Shown in pieces: positions 49,266-57,239 of a stretch of 64,000 bases of DNA (position 1 is its first letter; the number at the start of each line of letters is the position of its first letter). The DNA is from Corynebacterium tapiri (GTDB lineage Bacteria; Actinomycetota; Actinomycetes; Mycobacteriales; Mycobacteriaceae). The notes under the pieces are model-generated. The model did no database searches and was not told the origin of the DNA. It saw nothing but the letters and a program-made list of their open reading frames with translations. Position numbers and translations under genes: made by a program. The DNA lies in assembly GCF_006334925.1 (NCBI RefSeq), contig NZ_VDHJ01000006.1:1-64000 (forward strand). The letters are read 5' to 3'.

Positions 49266-50354
49266 ATGACCACCACCGTGGCAGTAAACGGCCCGCAACC
49301 CTACACCGTGACTATTGGTCAGCAACTTGGCGACGACGTCGCTCGCCGGGTGTCTGAGCTTGCTCCCGCCCAAACGGTGATCATTCACCAGCCGGCGCTG
49401 TCGAAGCAGGCTGAGGATTTGGCAACGGCGATTTCTCGGGTATGCCCGAAGGTTCACCTCGCCGCCACTGCCGATGGGGAGGACGGCAAGACCTTGGAGG
49501 TAGCGGGAAGGCTCTGGGATCAGCTAGGGGAATGGGCTGTCGGTCGCCGTGACCTCATCGTGTCTCTCGGCGGCGGCGCCGCTACTGATGTTGCGGGTTT
49601 TGTAGCTGCGTCCTGGATGCGGGGAATCAAGGTACTGCACGTGCCCACCACTTTGCTGGCAATGGTGGATGCCGCGGTGGGGGGAAAGACAGGAATCAAC
49701 ACGGCAGCCGGCAAGAATCTGGTGGGGGCTTTCCATGAGCCGGCCGGCGTGTTCATCGACGTCGACTACCTGGCTACTCTTCCCCGCCGCGACTTGATCG
49801 CGGGTTCGGCGGAAGTGATCAAGACGGGATTCATTGCAGACGAGTCGATTCTAGAAACATACGAGTCTCACCCGGAGGCATGCCTGGAGGATCTGGGCAC
49901 CATCTCCTCGCTTGTCGAGCGCTCCATCAAAGTCAAGGCCAGCGTCGTGGCCGCCGACCTCAAGGAGTCTGGTCTCCGCGAGATTTTGAACTACGGGCAC
50001 ACGTTTGGGCATGCGGTCGAGCGCCAAGAGGCCTATCGCTGGCGCCACGGTGACGCTGTGGCTGTGGGCATGATCTTCATTGCGGAGCTTTCCCGGATCA
50101 GGGGGCTTATCGACGAAGACTTGGTAGCCAGGCATCGCAGCATCCTGGAATCCATTGGGCTTCCCACGACCTATCAGGACGGATCCTTCGAGGAGCTACG
50201 TGCGGGCATGAGCCGGGACAAGAAGAATCGCGGCTCCCAGATTCGGTTCGTGGCACTGGATCAGCACGTGGGCCGTACTTGCCGCATCGAAGATGCGACC
50301 GTGGATGAACTGCGCAGTGCCTACGATGCGCTCGTGTCCGCGAGAAAGGAATAG
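49266..50354 (+). CDS. aroB: 3-dehydroquinate synthase
   Basis: This NAD- and metal-dependent enzyme converts DAHP to 3-dehydroquinate. It has [39 protein letters not shown] and the metal ligands in [12 protein letters not shown] and [11 protein letters not shown]. At 362 aa it is full length. AAAGGA precedes the ATG. Confidence 0.95.
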   Translation: MTTTVAVNGPQPYTVTIGQQLGDDVARRVSELAPAQTVIIHQPALSKQAEDLATAISRVCPKVHLAATADGEDGKTLEVAGRLWDQLGEWAVGRRDLIVSLGGGAATDVAGFVAASWMRGIKVLHVPTTLLAMVDAAVGGKTGINTAAGKNLVGAFHEPAGVFIDVDYLATLPRRDLIAGSAEVIKTGFIADESILETYESHPEACLEDLGTISSLVERSIKVKASVVAADLKESGLREILNYGHTFGHAVERQEAYRWRHGDAVAVGMIFIAELSRIRGLIDEDLVARHRSILESIGLPTTYQDGSFEELRAGMSRDKKNRGSQIRFVALDQHVGRTCRIEDATVDELRSAYDALVSARKE

Positions 50355-50358
50355 CGCG

Positions 50359-50796
50359 ATGCCAACCGTAATGATCCTCAATGGGCCCAACCTCAATCGC
50401 TTGGGAAAGCGGCAGCCGGAGATCTATGGCACGACGAGTTTGCACGACGTCGAAAAGCTCTGTGAAGCCACAGCAGCTGCGCATGGCTGGGACGTGGAGT
50501 GTGTGCAGTCGAACCACGAGGGTGAGCTCATCGACGCGGTGCACCGTGCAGCCGATAGGGGTTGGCCGGTGGTGATCAACCCCGGGGGGTTTACCCACAC
50601 GTCGGTGGCGTTGCGTGATGCCTTGGCCGAGGTGGCAGAGGGTGCAGGGTTTGTTGAAGTGCACATATCCAATGTGCACGCCCGGGAGGCTTTCCGCGCG
50701 CACTCGTACCTGTCGCCCATCGCCCGAGGAGTTATTGCCGGACTGGGGATCTTTGGTTACCAAGCAGCCGTGGAATTCGTGGTGACTCAAAAATAA
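50359..50796 (+). CDS. aroQ: 3-dehydroquinate dehydratase, type II
   Basis: This dodecameric-type enzyme removes water from 3-dehydroquinate. It has [17 protein letters not shown] with the catalytic Tyr, [16 protein letters not shown] and [22 protein letters not shown] lies before the ATG at 50359; 145 aa is the normal size. It is the last gene of the aro set, so dehydroquinate formation and dehydration, shikimate phosphorylation and chorismate synthesis are all encoded here. Confidence 0.95.
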   Translation: MPTVMILNGPNLNRLGKRQPEIYGTTSLHDVEKLCEATAAAHGWDVECVQSNHEGELIDAVHRAADRGWPVVINPGGFTHTSVALRDALAEVAEGAGFVEVHISNVHAREAFRAHSYLSPIARGVIAGLGIFGYQAAVEFVVTQK

Positions 50797-50818
50797 CCAC
50801 AGTGGTTTTGGCCCTCAC

Positions 50819-50831
50819 TACTATGAGAGCC
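50819..50831 (+). promoter_or_regulatory. Leaderless promoter of pepQ
   Basis: TACTAT (50819-50824) is followed by 7 nt and the ATG at 50832. Confidence 0.5.
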
Positions 50832-51923
50832 ATGACTTTTGCTGATACTCGATTTGAGGACCGTCGACGTCGCTTGGGCAACGAGATTGCTGCCCAGCGC
50901 CTGGATTATCTGCTCCTGACGCATCTGGAGAACATTCGATACTTCTCCGGATTTAGCGGTTCCAATGCCGCCCTTCTGATCGGTAAGGATCGGTCGGCTC
51001 AGATTTGCACTGATGGTCGCTACACCACGCAGATTGCTCAGGAAGTACCGGACATCGAGGCCATCATCGATCGGCCGTCGGCTGCTGCCCTGCTCAAGCG
51101 CGTGGAGGACACCGCTCGCGTTGGCGTCGAGGCGTCTCACCTGAGCCTGGCAGAGTTCGACAACCTCAAGTCCGTCGCCGGTGAGAACGTGACTCTCGTG
51201 CCCGTAGAGAAGCTGATCGAGCCCATCCGCGAGGTCAAGGACGAACAGGAATTGGCTGAGCTCGAACGGGTTGCCGCCATCGCGGTCGATGCCTTTGAAG
51301 CGCTCGTAGCAGACAACGGCATCCGCGCAGGCCGCACCGAACGCGAGGTTGCAGCCGATCTTGAGTACCGCATGCGCCTGAATGGATCCGAGCGTGTGAG
51401 CTTTGACACCATCGTGGCCTCCGGCCCCAATTCCGCGAAACCCCACCACTCGGCGAGCGACCGTGAGATCGTCGAGGGTGATCTGGTCACCATTGATTTC
51501 GGTGCGCATAGCGCGGGATACAACTCCGACATGACCCGCACCGTCATCGTTGGGAAGGTCGGTGAGACCGAGCGAAAGATCTACGAGACTGTGCTGCGCG
51601 CTCAGCTAGCCGGCGTGGAGGCAGCTCGGGCGGGTATGTCTTTGGCGGAGGTCGATGCGACTTGCCGCGACATCATTGCAGAGGCGGGGTTTGGCGAGTA
51701 CTTCACGCACTCCACCGGTCACGGCATCGGGCTTGATGTTCACGAGGCGCCATTTGCCGCCCGGGGAGCTGAGGGAACACTGCGCGAGGGCATGACTTTG
51801 ACCATTGAACCGGGTATTTACATCCCTGATGTAGGCGGAGTGCGCATCGAGGACACATTGGTCATTACGTCCGGGGATCCCCGAGTGATCACCCCAGTCA
51901 GTAAAGACCTGCTCATCGTGTAG
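50832..51923 (+). CDS. pepQ: Xaa-Pro aminopeptidase/dipeptidase (M24B family)
   Basis: This creatinase-fold metallopeptidase cleaves next to proline. Metal ligands are seen in VTIDFGAHSAGYNSDMTRT, HSTGHGIGLDVHEAP, TIEPGIYIPDVGGVRIED and the preceding GPNSAKPHHSAS. I start at the ATG at 50832 (363 aa), 7 nt after a -10 box. An in-frame GTG at 50802 is an alternative. efp follows, as in mycobacteria. Confidence 0.9.
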   Translation: MTFADTRFEDRRRRLGNEIAAQRLDYLLLTHLENIRYFSGFSGSNAALLIGKDRSAQICTDGRYTTQIAQEVPDIEAIIDRPSAAALLKRVEDTARVGVEASHLSLAEFDNLKSVAGENVTLVPVEKLIEPIREVKDEQELAELERVAAIAVDAFEALVADNGIRAGRTEREVAADLEYRMRLNGSERVSFDTIVASGPNSAKPHHSASDREIVEGDLVTIDFGAHSAGYNSDMTRTVIVGKVGETERKIYETVLRAQLAGVEAARAGMSLAEVDATCRDIIAEAGFGEYFTHSTGHGIGLDVHEAPFAARGAEGTLREGMTLTIEPGIYIPDVGGVRIEDTLVITSGDPRVITPVSKDLLIV

Positions 51924-51926
51924 ACT
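51921..51926 (+). promoter_or_regulatory. -10 box of efp
   Basis: TAGACT overlaps the pepQ stop codon and precedes efp by 40 nt. The same hexamer serves hisS, ppk2 and mihF in this window. Confidence 0.45.
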
Positions 51927-51965
51927 AGCCTCGTTTTACGCCCACCATTAACAAGGAGTGTCTTC

Positions 51966-52529
51966 GTGGCAACCACCGCTGACTTCAAAAACGGTCTTGT
52001 GCTTAAGGTCGATGGCAAGCTGCAGCAGATCATCGAGTTCCAGCACGTCAAGCCGGGCAAGGGTCCGGCCTTTGTGCGCACCAAGCTCAAGGACGTTGTC
52101 TCCGGCAAGACCGTGGACAAGACGTGGAACGCGGGTGTGAAGGTTGAGACCGCTACGGTCGATCGCCGTGACATGACCTACCTGTACAACGACGGCACCT
52201 CCTACGTGGTCATGGACGATAAGACCTTCGAGCAGTTCGAGCTGCCGGCCGACAAGTTCGGCGACGCCGCAGCGTTCCTCCTGGAGAACATGCGCGTTCA
52301 GGTCTCCTTCCACGAGGGCGAGGCACTCTTCGCCGAGCTGCCGATCTCCGTGGACCTGGCCATCTCTCACACTGAGCCTGGTCTGCAGGGTGACCGTTCC
52401 TCCGGCGGCACCAAGCCTGCCACCCTGGAGACCGGTGCGGAGATTCAGGTTCCGCTGTTCATGGAGACCGGCAACGTGGTCAAGGTTGACACCCGCACGG
52501 GCGAGTACCTGTCCCGCGTATCCCAGTAA
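51966..52529 (+). CDS. efp: Translation elongation factor P
   Basis: EF-P relieves ribosome stalling at polyproline. The three-domain protein (187 aa) starts [20 protein letters not shown]. The loop that carries the modified residue reads [10 protein letters not shown], with a Lys at the tip as in actinobacteria. The C-terminal domain ends [16 protein letters not shown] and LSRVSQ. AAGGAG lies before the ATG. Confidence 0.97.
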   Translation: MATTADFKNGLVLKVDGKLQQIIEFQHVKPGKGPAFVRTKLKDVVSGKTVDKTWNAGVKVETATVDRRDMTYLYNDGTSYVVMDDKTFEQFELPADKFGDAAAFLLENMRVQVSFHEGEALFAELPISVDLAISHTEPGLQGDRSSGGTKPATLETGAEIQVPLFMETGNVVKVDTRTGEYLSRVSQ

Positions 52530-52560
52530 TTCCGATCGGGAAAGAGTAGAACGCCCAACT

Positions 52561-53073
52561 GTGAGCACAAGCGAAATCAACTACCGCCGTCACGGGTCGA
52601 GGTACAAGGCTCGGCGCCGTGCTGTAGACATCATCTTCGAGGCTGAGGCCCGTGATGAGGATCCGGTAGCGATCGTGGACGAGCGTGTGGAGCTGGCACG
52701 CAACATCGATAACGCGGTCGCCCCCGTCGCTGACTACACCCGTGAACTCGTGCGGGGTACGGCTGAGCGTCTCGACGAGCTCGATGAGACCATTGCCCGC
52801 TACCTCTCTGAGGATTGGGAGCTCACGCGACTTCCTGCCGTCGATCGCGCAATTCTGCGCGTCATGGCCTGGGAGATTACCTATAACCCAGAGGTCGACG
52901 CGCCGATCAGCGTGGTCGATGGCGTGGAAATTGCTACTCAATACTCCACTCACGCGGCAGCGCCGTACATTCACGCTGTTTTGGATGACATCGCTCAGGC
53001 GCAGTCCGCGGATAACCCGATGAACGTGGTTCCGGACATCGACGAAGAGGATACTGAGGAATCAGTAGACTAG
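52561..53073 (+). CDS. nusB: Transcription antitermination factor NusB
   Basis: This all-helical RNA-binding factor acts in rRNA antitermination with NusE. It has [44 protein letters not shown] and [15 protein letters not shown]. The start is GTG at 52561 (170 aa, with an acidic tail). Its stop overlaps the ppk2 -10 box. Confidence 0.93.
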   Translation: MSTSEINYRRHGSRYKARRRAVDIIFEAEARDEDPVAIVDERVELARNIDNAVAPVADYTRELVRGTAERLDELDETIARYLSEDWELTRLPAVDRAILRVMAWEITYNPEVDAPISVVDGVEIATQYSTHAAAPYIHAVLDDIAQAQSADNPMNVVPDIDEEDTEESVD

Positions 53074-53079
53074 GGACGC
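53066..53079 (+). promoter_or_regulatory. Leaderless promoter of ppk2
   Basis: TAGACT (53066-53071) lies 8 nt before the ppk2 ATG. Confidence 0.5.
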
Positions 53080-53919
53080 ATGTCCTCAAAAATCAGAATC
53101 GAAGATGCCCGTCGCTTTCGTGTTGGCGACGGGTTTCGCCTTTCCGACGTCGACCCCACCGCAACGCCAGGTTTCTCCGGTAGCGACAAGGATCTGAAGA
53201 AGGAACTCGTCCAACACGATGAAGAAATTGGTGTGCTGCAGGAGAAGCTCCACGCTGAGAAGCAAAATTCCCTGCTCATCATCGCTCAGGGGATGGACAC
53301 CTCGGGTAAGGGCGGTCTGATCAAGCGCCTGCTGGATCCGATGAGCCCGCTCGGCTACCGAGTCCAGCCTTTCGGCCGCCCCACCGAGGAGGAGGCAGCC
53401 CACGACTTCCTTTGGCGCGTCGAGCGTGCCCTGCCCAAGCCGGGCGAGGTGGTCTGCTTCGACCGTTCGCACTACGAGGACGTCCTGGTGCAAAAGGTCG
53501 ACGCTCTCGCTCCGGCAGAAGAGATCGAGCGTCGCTACGGCGCCATCGTCGAGTTTGAGCAACAGCTGGCCGAACGTAACATCATGTTGATCAAGGTGAT
53601 GCTGCATATCTCCAAGGACTTCCAGAAGGAGAACCTGCGCGATCGCCTTCAGAACCCGGAGAAGCTCTGGAAGTTCGACCCCTCCGACCTCAATGCGCGC
53701 GCCGAGTGGGACGAGTACATGGACGCTTACCAGATCGCTTTGGAGCGCACCTCCACCGAAACCGCGCCCTGGTATTGCATCCCGGGCGACAATAAGGACT
53801 ACGCGCGTGCGGTGGTCAAGCACCTCGTCGTCGATGCCCTGCGCACCATCGACCCGCAGTACCCCACGCCAGACTTTGACCCGAAGGCCGAGCTCGCCAC
53901 GCTGGAGTCGATGGATTAA
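53080..53919 (+). CDS. Polyphosphate:nucleotide phosphotransferase (PPK2 family)
   Basis: PPK2 proteins use polyphosphate to phosphorylate nucleotides. Walker A is IIAQGMDTSGKGGLIKRL near residue 72, and Walker B with its lid is VVCFDRSHYEDVLV. The C-terminal part has WKFDPSDLNARAEWDEYM and PWYCIPGDNKDYAR. At 279 aa it is a one-domain form. Nucleotide preference cannot be read from the sequence. It converges on a YbjN gene with only 6 bp between stops. Confidence 0.92.
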   Translation: MSSKIRIEDARRFRVGDGFRLSDVDPTATPGFSGSDKDLKKELVQHDEEIGVLQEKLHAEKQNSLLIIAQGMDTSGKGGLIKRLLDPMSPLGYRVQPFGRPTEEEAAHDFLWRVERALPKPGEVVCFDRSHYEDVLVQKVDALAPAEEIERRYGAIVEFEQQLAERNIMLIKVMLHISKDFQKENLRDRLQNPEKLWKFDPSDLNARAEWDEYMDAYQIALERTSTETAPWYCIPGDNKDYARAVVKHLVVDALRTIDPQYPTPDFDPKAELATLESMD

Positions 53920-53925
53920 CTGTCG

Positions 53926-54366
53926 CTAATTCTCGCTTGTCGACGACGCGAGTTTGCCCATCTCTTCGGCCGTGACAACCATGGCGTCTTGCAGGCCCAA
54001 GACGCCGTCAACGGCGGTTTTCAGCGCAGCGGACAGCTGCTCATCGGTCATTCCCGCGGCGCAGAAGATCTCGTGCTCGGTGCGCACGACCAACGTTTCG
54101 GCTAGGTCCACAATCGCCACCGAGGCCTCCATCTGGATGCCGTTGAGGTGATTGGCCGCCAGGTAGAGGCGCGCGTCTCCGGCAGAGGTGGGCGTGTCCG
54201 TGAGCGAGTCGGTGCGCACGATGACCACCGAACCAATACACGCGATGGTCACGGGAAAGCCGTTGAGATTGGCGCTCGCCGAGGGCGCCTCCTCGTGGAT
54301 GGTCAGCTCGATCCCGTGCGCCTTCATTGCGCTGACGACCCGGTCGATGGTTACTTGAGAAATCAC
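53926..54366 (-). CDS. YbjN-domain protein (second of pair)
   Basis: This 146-aa cytoplasmic protein has the YbjN fold pattern, with VTIDRVVSAMKAHGIELTI at the start and LYLAANHLNGIQMEASVAIV in the middle. I start at GTG 54366, with GGAGG 8 nt upstream and a 4-nt overlap (GTGA) with the gene before it, so the two are translationally coupled. YbjN proteins resemble type III secretion chaperones but have no fixed function. Confidence 0.8.
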   Translation of the reverse strand: MISQVTIDRVVSAMKAHGIELTIHEEAPSASANLNGFPVTIACIGSVVIVRTDSLTDTPTSAGDARLYLAANHLNGIQMEASVAIVDLAETLVVRTEHEIFCAAGMTDEQLSAALKTAVDGVLGLQDAMVVTAEEMGKLASSTSEN

Positions 54367-54857
54367 GGGGTGTACCTCCACGAAACCAGCGCGGGGAACT
54401 GCTCTTCGATGAAGGAGAACGCTGCTGCGGTTGCCTCCAGGGAGCTTAAGCTAAAGGCGCCCAGCTGGTTTCGGCTAAGGCCCTCCGCGCTGCGAATCTG
54501 GCGGTAGGCGCTGACCACCAGGTGGGAGCCTTGCTGTTCAAAGAATCGCAGGGTCGGGGTGAACTGAGTCTCGTTCCACTGGTTCACCGCAGCCATCAAT
54601 GGAGCGGCGCTATCCAGTGGGACTTGCCCACGCCATAGGGAATCGCATACCAGGCGTTCCTCTTCGAGCGCGAAGGCGATTGCCGCATTCTGGTAGCCGG
54701 TACGCACAACGGTGCGGGGGTTCCCCGAGGTGTCCTCGACCTCCTCGGTGCTGTACTCGATACCGTCGTTGAGCAGGATGTCGCAGACCCTATCGAGGGT
54801 GACCGGCTCGACGTCAGTATCCGGTGGCGGGCTGTGCTCGCCCTGTGGAGAGGTCAT
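54363..54857 (-). CDS. YbjN-domain protein (first of pair)
   Basis: This 164-aa protein has PVTLDRVCDILLNDGIEYSTEEVED, LMAAVNQWNETQFTPTLRFF and LSSLEATAAAFSFIEEQFP, the layout of actinobacterial YbjN proteins. It precedes and overlaps a second YbjN gene. A perfect hairpin (54877-54902) lies in its leader. Function unknown. Confidence 0.8.
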   Translation of the reverse strand: MTSPQGEHSPPPDTDVEPVTLDRVCDILLNDGIEYSTEEVEDTSGNPRTVVRTGYQNAAIAFALEEERLVCDSLWRGQVPLDSAAPLMAAVNQWNETQFTPTLRFFEQQGSHLVVSAYRQIRSAEGLSRNQLGAFSLSSLEATAAAFSFIEEQFPALVSWRYTP

Positions 54858-54876
54858 CGTTTCGGGGCCCCTTTCT

Positions 54877-54906
54877 GCCCGGCGTCCACAACGTGGCCGG
54901 GCTTTT
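54877..54906. other. GC-rich hairpin in front of the YbjN pair
   Basis: GCCCGGC (54877-54883) and GCCGGGC (54896-54902) form a perfect 7-bp stem followed by TTTT in the plus direction. No plus-strand gene ends nearby, so it may block antisense transcripts or be a leader structure of the minus-strand YbjN operon. Confidence 0.4.
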
Positions 54907-54937
54907 GGCGTTGAGGTAATTCAGCCTACTTGCTCGT

Positions 54938-56287
54938 CTATTGGTCAGAATCCATGAGCTGTTCTTTGCCCAATTCGTGGGCAAGGCAATCGTCGATAAG
55001 CGAGTATCTGAAAGTGTGCCCGCGGCGGGACAATACGCCTGCATCCACCTTCTGATTGGCCAGGGCGAGCTCCTTGGCGCCTTCTTGGCCGAGCAGAATG
55101 GCGGGCCCGAATGAGGGCACGGGTAGCTTGGTGGGCCTGTGCAGCTGGGTGCCCACGGCGCTGGTGAATTCGGCGTTGCGCACGGGGTTCGGGGCGACGG
55201 CGTTGACGGGGCCGGACAAGGAGTCGTCGAGGACGGCGGTGGTGTAGATGTCGCCGAGGTCGTCGCTGGAGATCCAGGACATCCAGCCCTGGCCATCGCC
55301 GAGCGGGCCGCCCAAGCCGGTGGAAACGAGGGCGCGGAAGAGCGGCAACAGGCCGCCGTCGCCGGCAAGCACGAGCCCGGTGCGCACGGTGACCACGCGC
55401 TTGCCTGCCTCCACGGCCGCCTGGGTGGCGCCTTCCCACTCGGTGACCACGTCGGCGAGGAAGCCGTCGCCGCGTGGCGAGGACTCGGTGAGTAGCTCGT
55501 CCCCGCGATCCGCCCCGTAAAACCCGATGGCCGATGCGCTGACCATGGCCTTGACGGAGTCGACGCGGCCGACCAGCTGGGCCAGGCGGCGGGTGGGTCC
55601 GATGCGCGAGGAGTAGATCTTGGCCTTGTGCTCGTCGTTGAAGCGGCCGAAGATGGGCTCGCCGGCCAGGTGAACCAGGACATCCACGCCGTCGAGCAGG
55701 TCGTGTGCGGGATCCTCGGGGTCCCACAGGCGCTGGCCCTTGCCAGGGTTGGAACGGGTGAGTTCGATGACGGTGTGGCCTGCAGTGCGCAGCTGAGCGC
55801 ACAGCTTGCGTCCCACCGTTCCGCCAGCGCCTGTGACCGCGATAGTCAGGGCGGAGGTATTTAGCCCCGCCACCCGGTTCAGGAACGCGAGGTCATTGAT
55901 GAGCTGGCGTTGGCGGTAGGCAAACGCCGGTGTGATCAGCCCGGCAGGCGCGCGGGTGTCCACGTGGTCCACGATCTCGGTCTGGTCTCCGTGCGAGATA
56001 AAGGTGTGCGTGTGCGTCCACTCGGTGATCTGGCGCAGAGGAGCGTTCTCGCAGGTGTCGGCAAAACGCACCTGCTCCTCGTAGTCCTCCGGGAGGTGGC
56101 GGGCAACCCAGGTCAACCCGCCGGGCAGGGAAAACTCCGTGACGCCATCCTTGAGCGACTCCGCCTGGCGGATTGGCTTCATGGGCAAAAACGGGGGAGT
56201 CAGGCGCGTGAGCGCACCGTCTCGGGTGTGCCATTCCCACACGCGGGCTAGGTCAGCTGGAACGAGGTGCCTAGTTGTCAGTGCCAT
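54938..56287 (-). CDS. TIGR01777-family epimerase with N-terminal SRPBCC-like domain
   Basis: The 449-aa protein has an N-terminal START/SRPBCC-like part (residues 1-140, RHLVPADLARVWEWHTRDGALTRL onward). A short-chain dehydrogenase-like domain follows with the nucleotide loop TGAGGTVGRKLCAQL, VHLAGEPIFGRFND and SASAIGFYGADRGDE. This two-domain form is common in actinobacteria. Substrate unknown. It is divergent from the pyr operon. Confidence 0.85.
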   Translation of the reverse strand: MALTTRHLVPADLARVWEWHTRDGALTRLTPPFLPMKPIRQAESLKDGVTEFSLPGGLTWVARHLPEDYEEQVRFADTCENAPLRQITEWTHTHTFISHGDQTEIVDHVDTRAPAGLITPAFAYRQRQLINDLAFLNRVAGLNTSALTIAVTGAGGTVGRKLCAQLRTAGHTVIELTRSNPGKGQRLWDPEDPAHDLLDGVDVLVHLAGEPIFGRFNDEHKAKIYSSRIGPTRRLAQLVGRVDSVKAMVSASAIGFYGADRGDELLTESSPRGDGFLADVVTEWEGATQAAVEAGKRVVTVRTGLVLAGDGGLLPLFRALVSTGLGGPLGDGQGWMSWISSDDLGDIYTTAVLDDSLSGPVNAVAPNPVRNAEFTSAVGTQLHRPTKLPVPSFGPAILLGQEGAKELALANQKVDAGVLSRRGHTFRYSLIDDCLAHELGKEQLMDSDQ

Positions 56288-56313
56288 AGCGCCACCCTAG
56301 TTGGGTTGAAGCG

Positions 56314-56343
56314 CTGACGTGGCCGGCGAAGAGCTGCTACACT
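56314..56343 (+). promoter_or_regulatory. Promoter of the pyr operon
   Basis: CTGACG (56314-56319), an 18-nt spacer and TACACT (56338-56343) suggest a sigma-A promoter giving a leader of about 67 nt. A 14-bp palindrome, ACTTAAGTTTAAGT (56355-56368), lies just downstream. Confidence 0.5.
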
Positions 56344-56382
56344 GACCTGCTGACACTTAAGTTTAAGTATCGAGACACCTTT

Positions 56383-56414
56383 AAGGACCGCACAGAGAGG
56401 CGGGGAAGGAGGTC
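56383..56414 (+). promoter_or_regulatory. PyrR-binding-type RNA element in the pyr leader
   Basis: The leader contains GACC, then CACAGAGAGGCGGGGAAGG, then GGTC. The CAGAGAGG core with the following GAAGG matches the conserved PyrR-binding loop of Bacillus and mycobacteria. Here it includes the GGAAGGAGG ribosome binding site, as in mycobacterial translational control by PyrR. The element remains although pyrR is broken. Confidence 0.65.
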
Positions 56415-56417
56415 ACG

Positions 56418-56673
56418 ATGAACGACGACGGTGTGCGTGTTACGTCTACCCAATTGCTGGGGCCAGACGATGTGGCACGCACGGTCGCGCGAATCGCGCA
56501 CCAGATCATCGAGAAGACCGCGGTGGACACTAAGCCCACACAGCGCGTTGTGCTTCTCGGCATTCCCTCCGGGGGAGTGCTTTTAGCTCATCGACTGAGC
56601 CACAAGATCGAGGAGTTTTCCGGGGTCAAGATCCCCGTTGGTTCCCTCGACATCACCCTGTACCGCGATGACC
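56418..56673 (+). pseudogene. pyrR: pyrR, 5' fragment (uracil-sensing regulator), truncated by deletion
   Basis: The first 85 codons read as Pyr[33 protein letters not shown] and [11 protein letters not shown]. The homology ends at 56673. The reading frame runs on out of register to a stop at 56967-56969. The PRPP-binding VLVDDVLYTGRT loop and the C-terminal half are gone, so no working regulator or uracil phosphoribosyltransferase can be made. The start, promoter and RNA target are intact. The junction adjoins pyrC sequence directly. Confidence 0.88.
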
Positions 56674-56674
56674 A

Positions 56675-57205
56675 ATCGAGTGGGGCAAGAAGCAGGGGAT
56701 CAACGTCACCGCGGAAGTCACCCCGCACCACCTCATCCTCACCGACTCCAAGCTGGAGACCTTCGACGGCGTCTACCGCGTCAACCCCCCGCTGCGCGAG
56801 GAGTCCGACACTCTGGCACTGCGTCAGGCGCTTCTCGACGGAACGATCGACGTCGTCGCAATTGATCACGCCAAGCCCGGAATGCTTGGCCTGGAGACTT
56901 CCCTTGCCATCATCGCCGACCTCTTTGTCCGCCCCGGCCTGGCGGACTGGCGTTTCGTGGCCAAGGTGATGAGCGAGCGCCCCGCTGAAATCACCCGCCG
57001 GGCAGACCACGGCCGCCCGATCGCTGTGGGCGAGCCGGGCAACCCCATCCTGGTTACTGAGGATTCTGAGTGGGAGGTCGTCGGTGAGGACTTGGCCTCC
57101 ACGGCGGAAAACACCCCTTACGAGGGCATGACCCTGAATACTCGAGTACACGCCACTCTGCTGCGCAGACGTGTGTCCTTCGACTCCACCACTCAGTCCA
57201 GCTAA
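56675..57205 (+). pseudogene. pyrC: pyrC, 3' fragment (dihydroorotase), with an internal gap
   Basis: From 56675 the frame +2 relative to pyrR reads [20 protein letters not shown] and continues through [19 protein letters not shown] and [15 protein letters not shown] to [20 protein letters not shown]. This is the C-terminal part of dihydroorotase. The N-terminal metal-binding HxH and carboxylated Lys are missing. The usual TDHAPH loop reads [12 protein letters not shown], so about 14 residues after DHA are also lost in frame. It has no start or RBS of its own. It ends 34 nt before carA. Confidence 0.88.
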
Positions 57206-57239
57206 CGGCACGGATACACGATCACAAGGAATAATGACT

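Noticed and set aside
52390-52560. Upstream extension of nusB inside efp
   Set aside because: It is Arg/Pro-rich shadow sequence of efp; the GTG at 52561 gives the normal NusB length.
56674-56969. Continuation of the pyrR frame as a 183-aa protein
   Set aside because: After LDITLYRDD the residues are Ser/Pro/Arg-rich and match nothing in PyrR, while another frame of the same DNA reads cleanly as dihydroorotase. The tail is out-of-frame translation.
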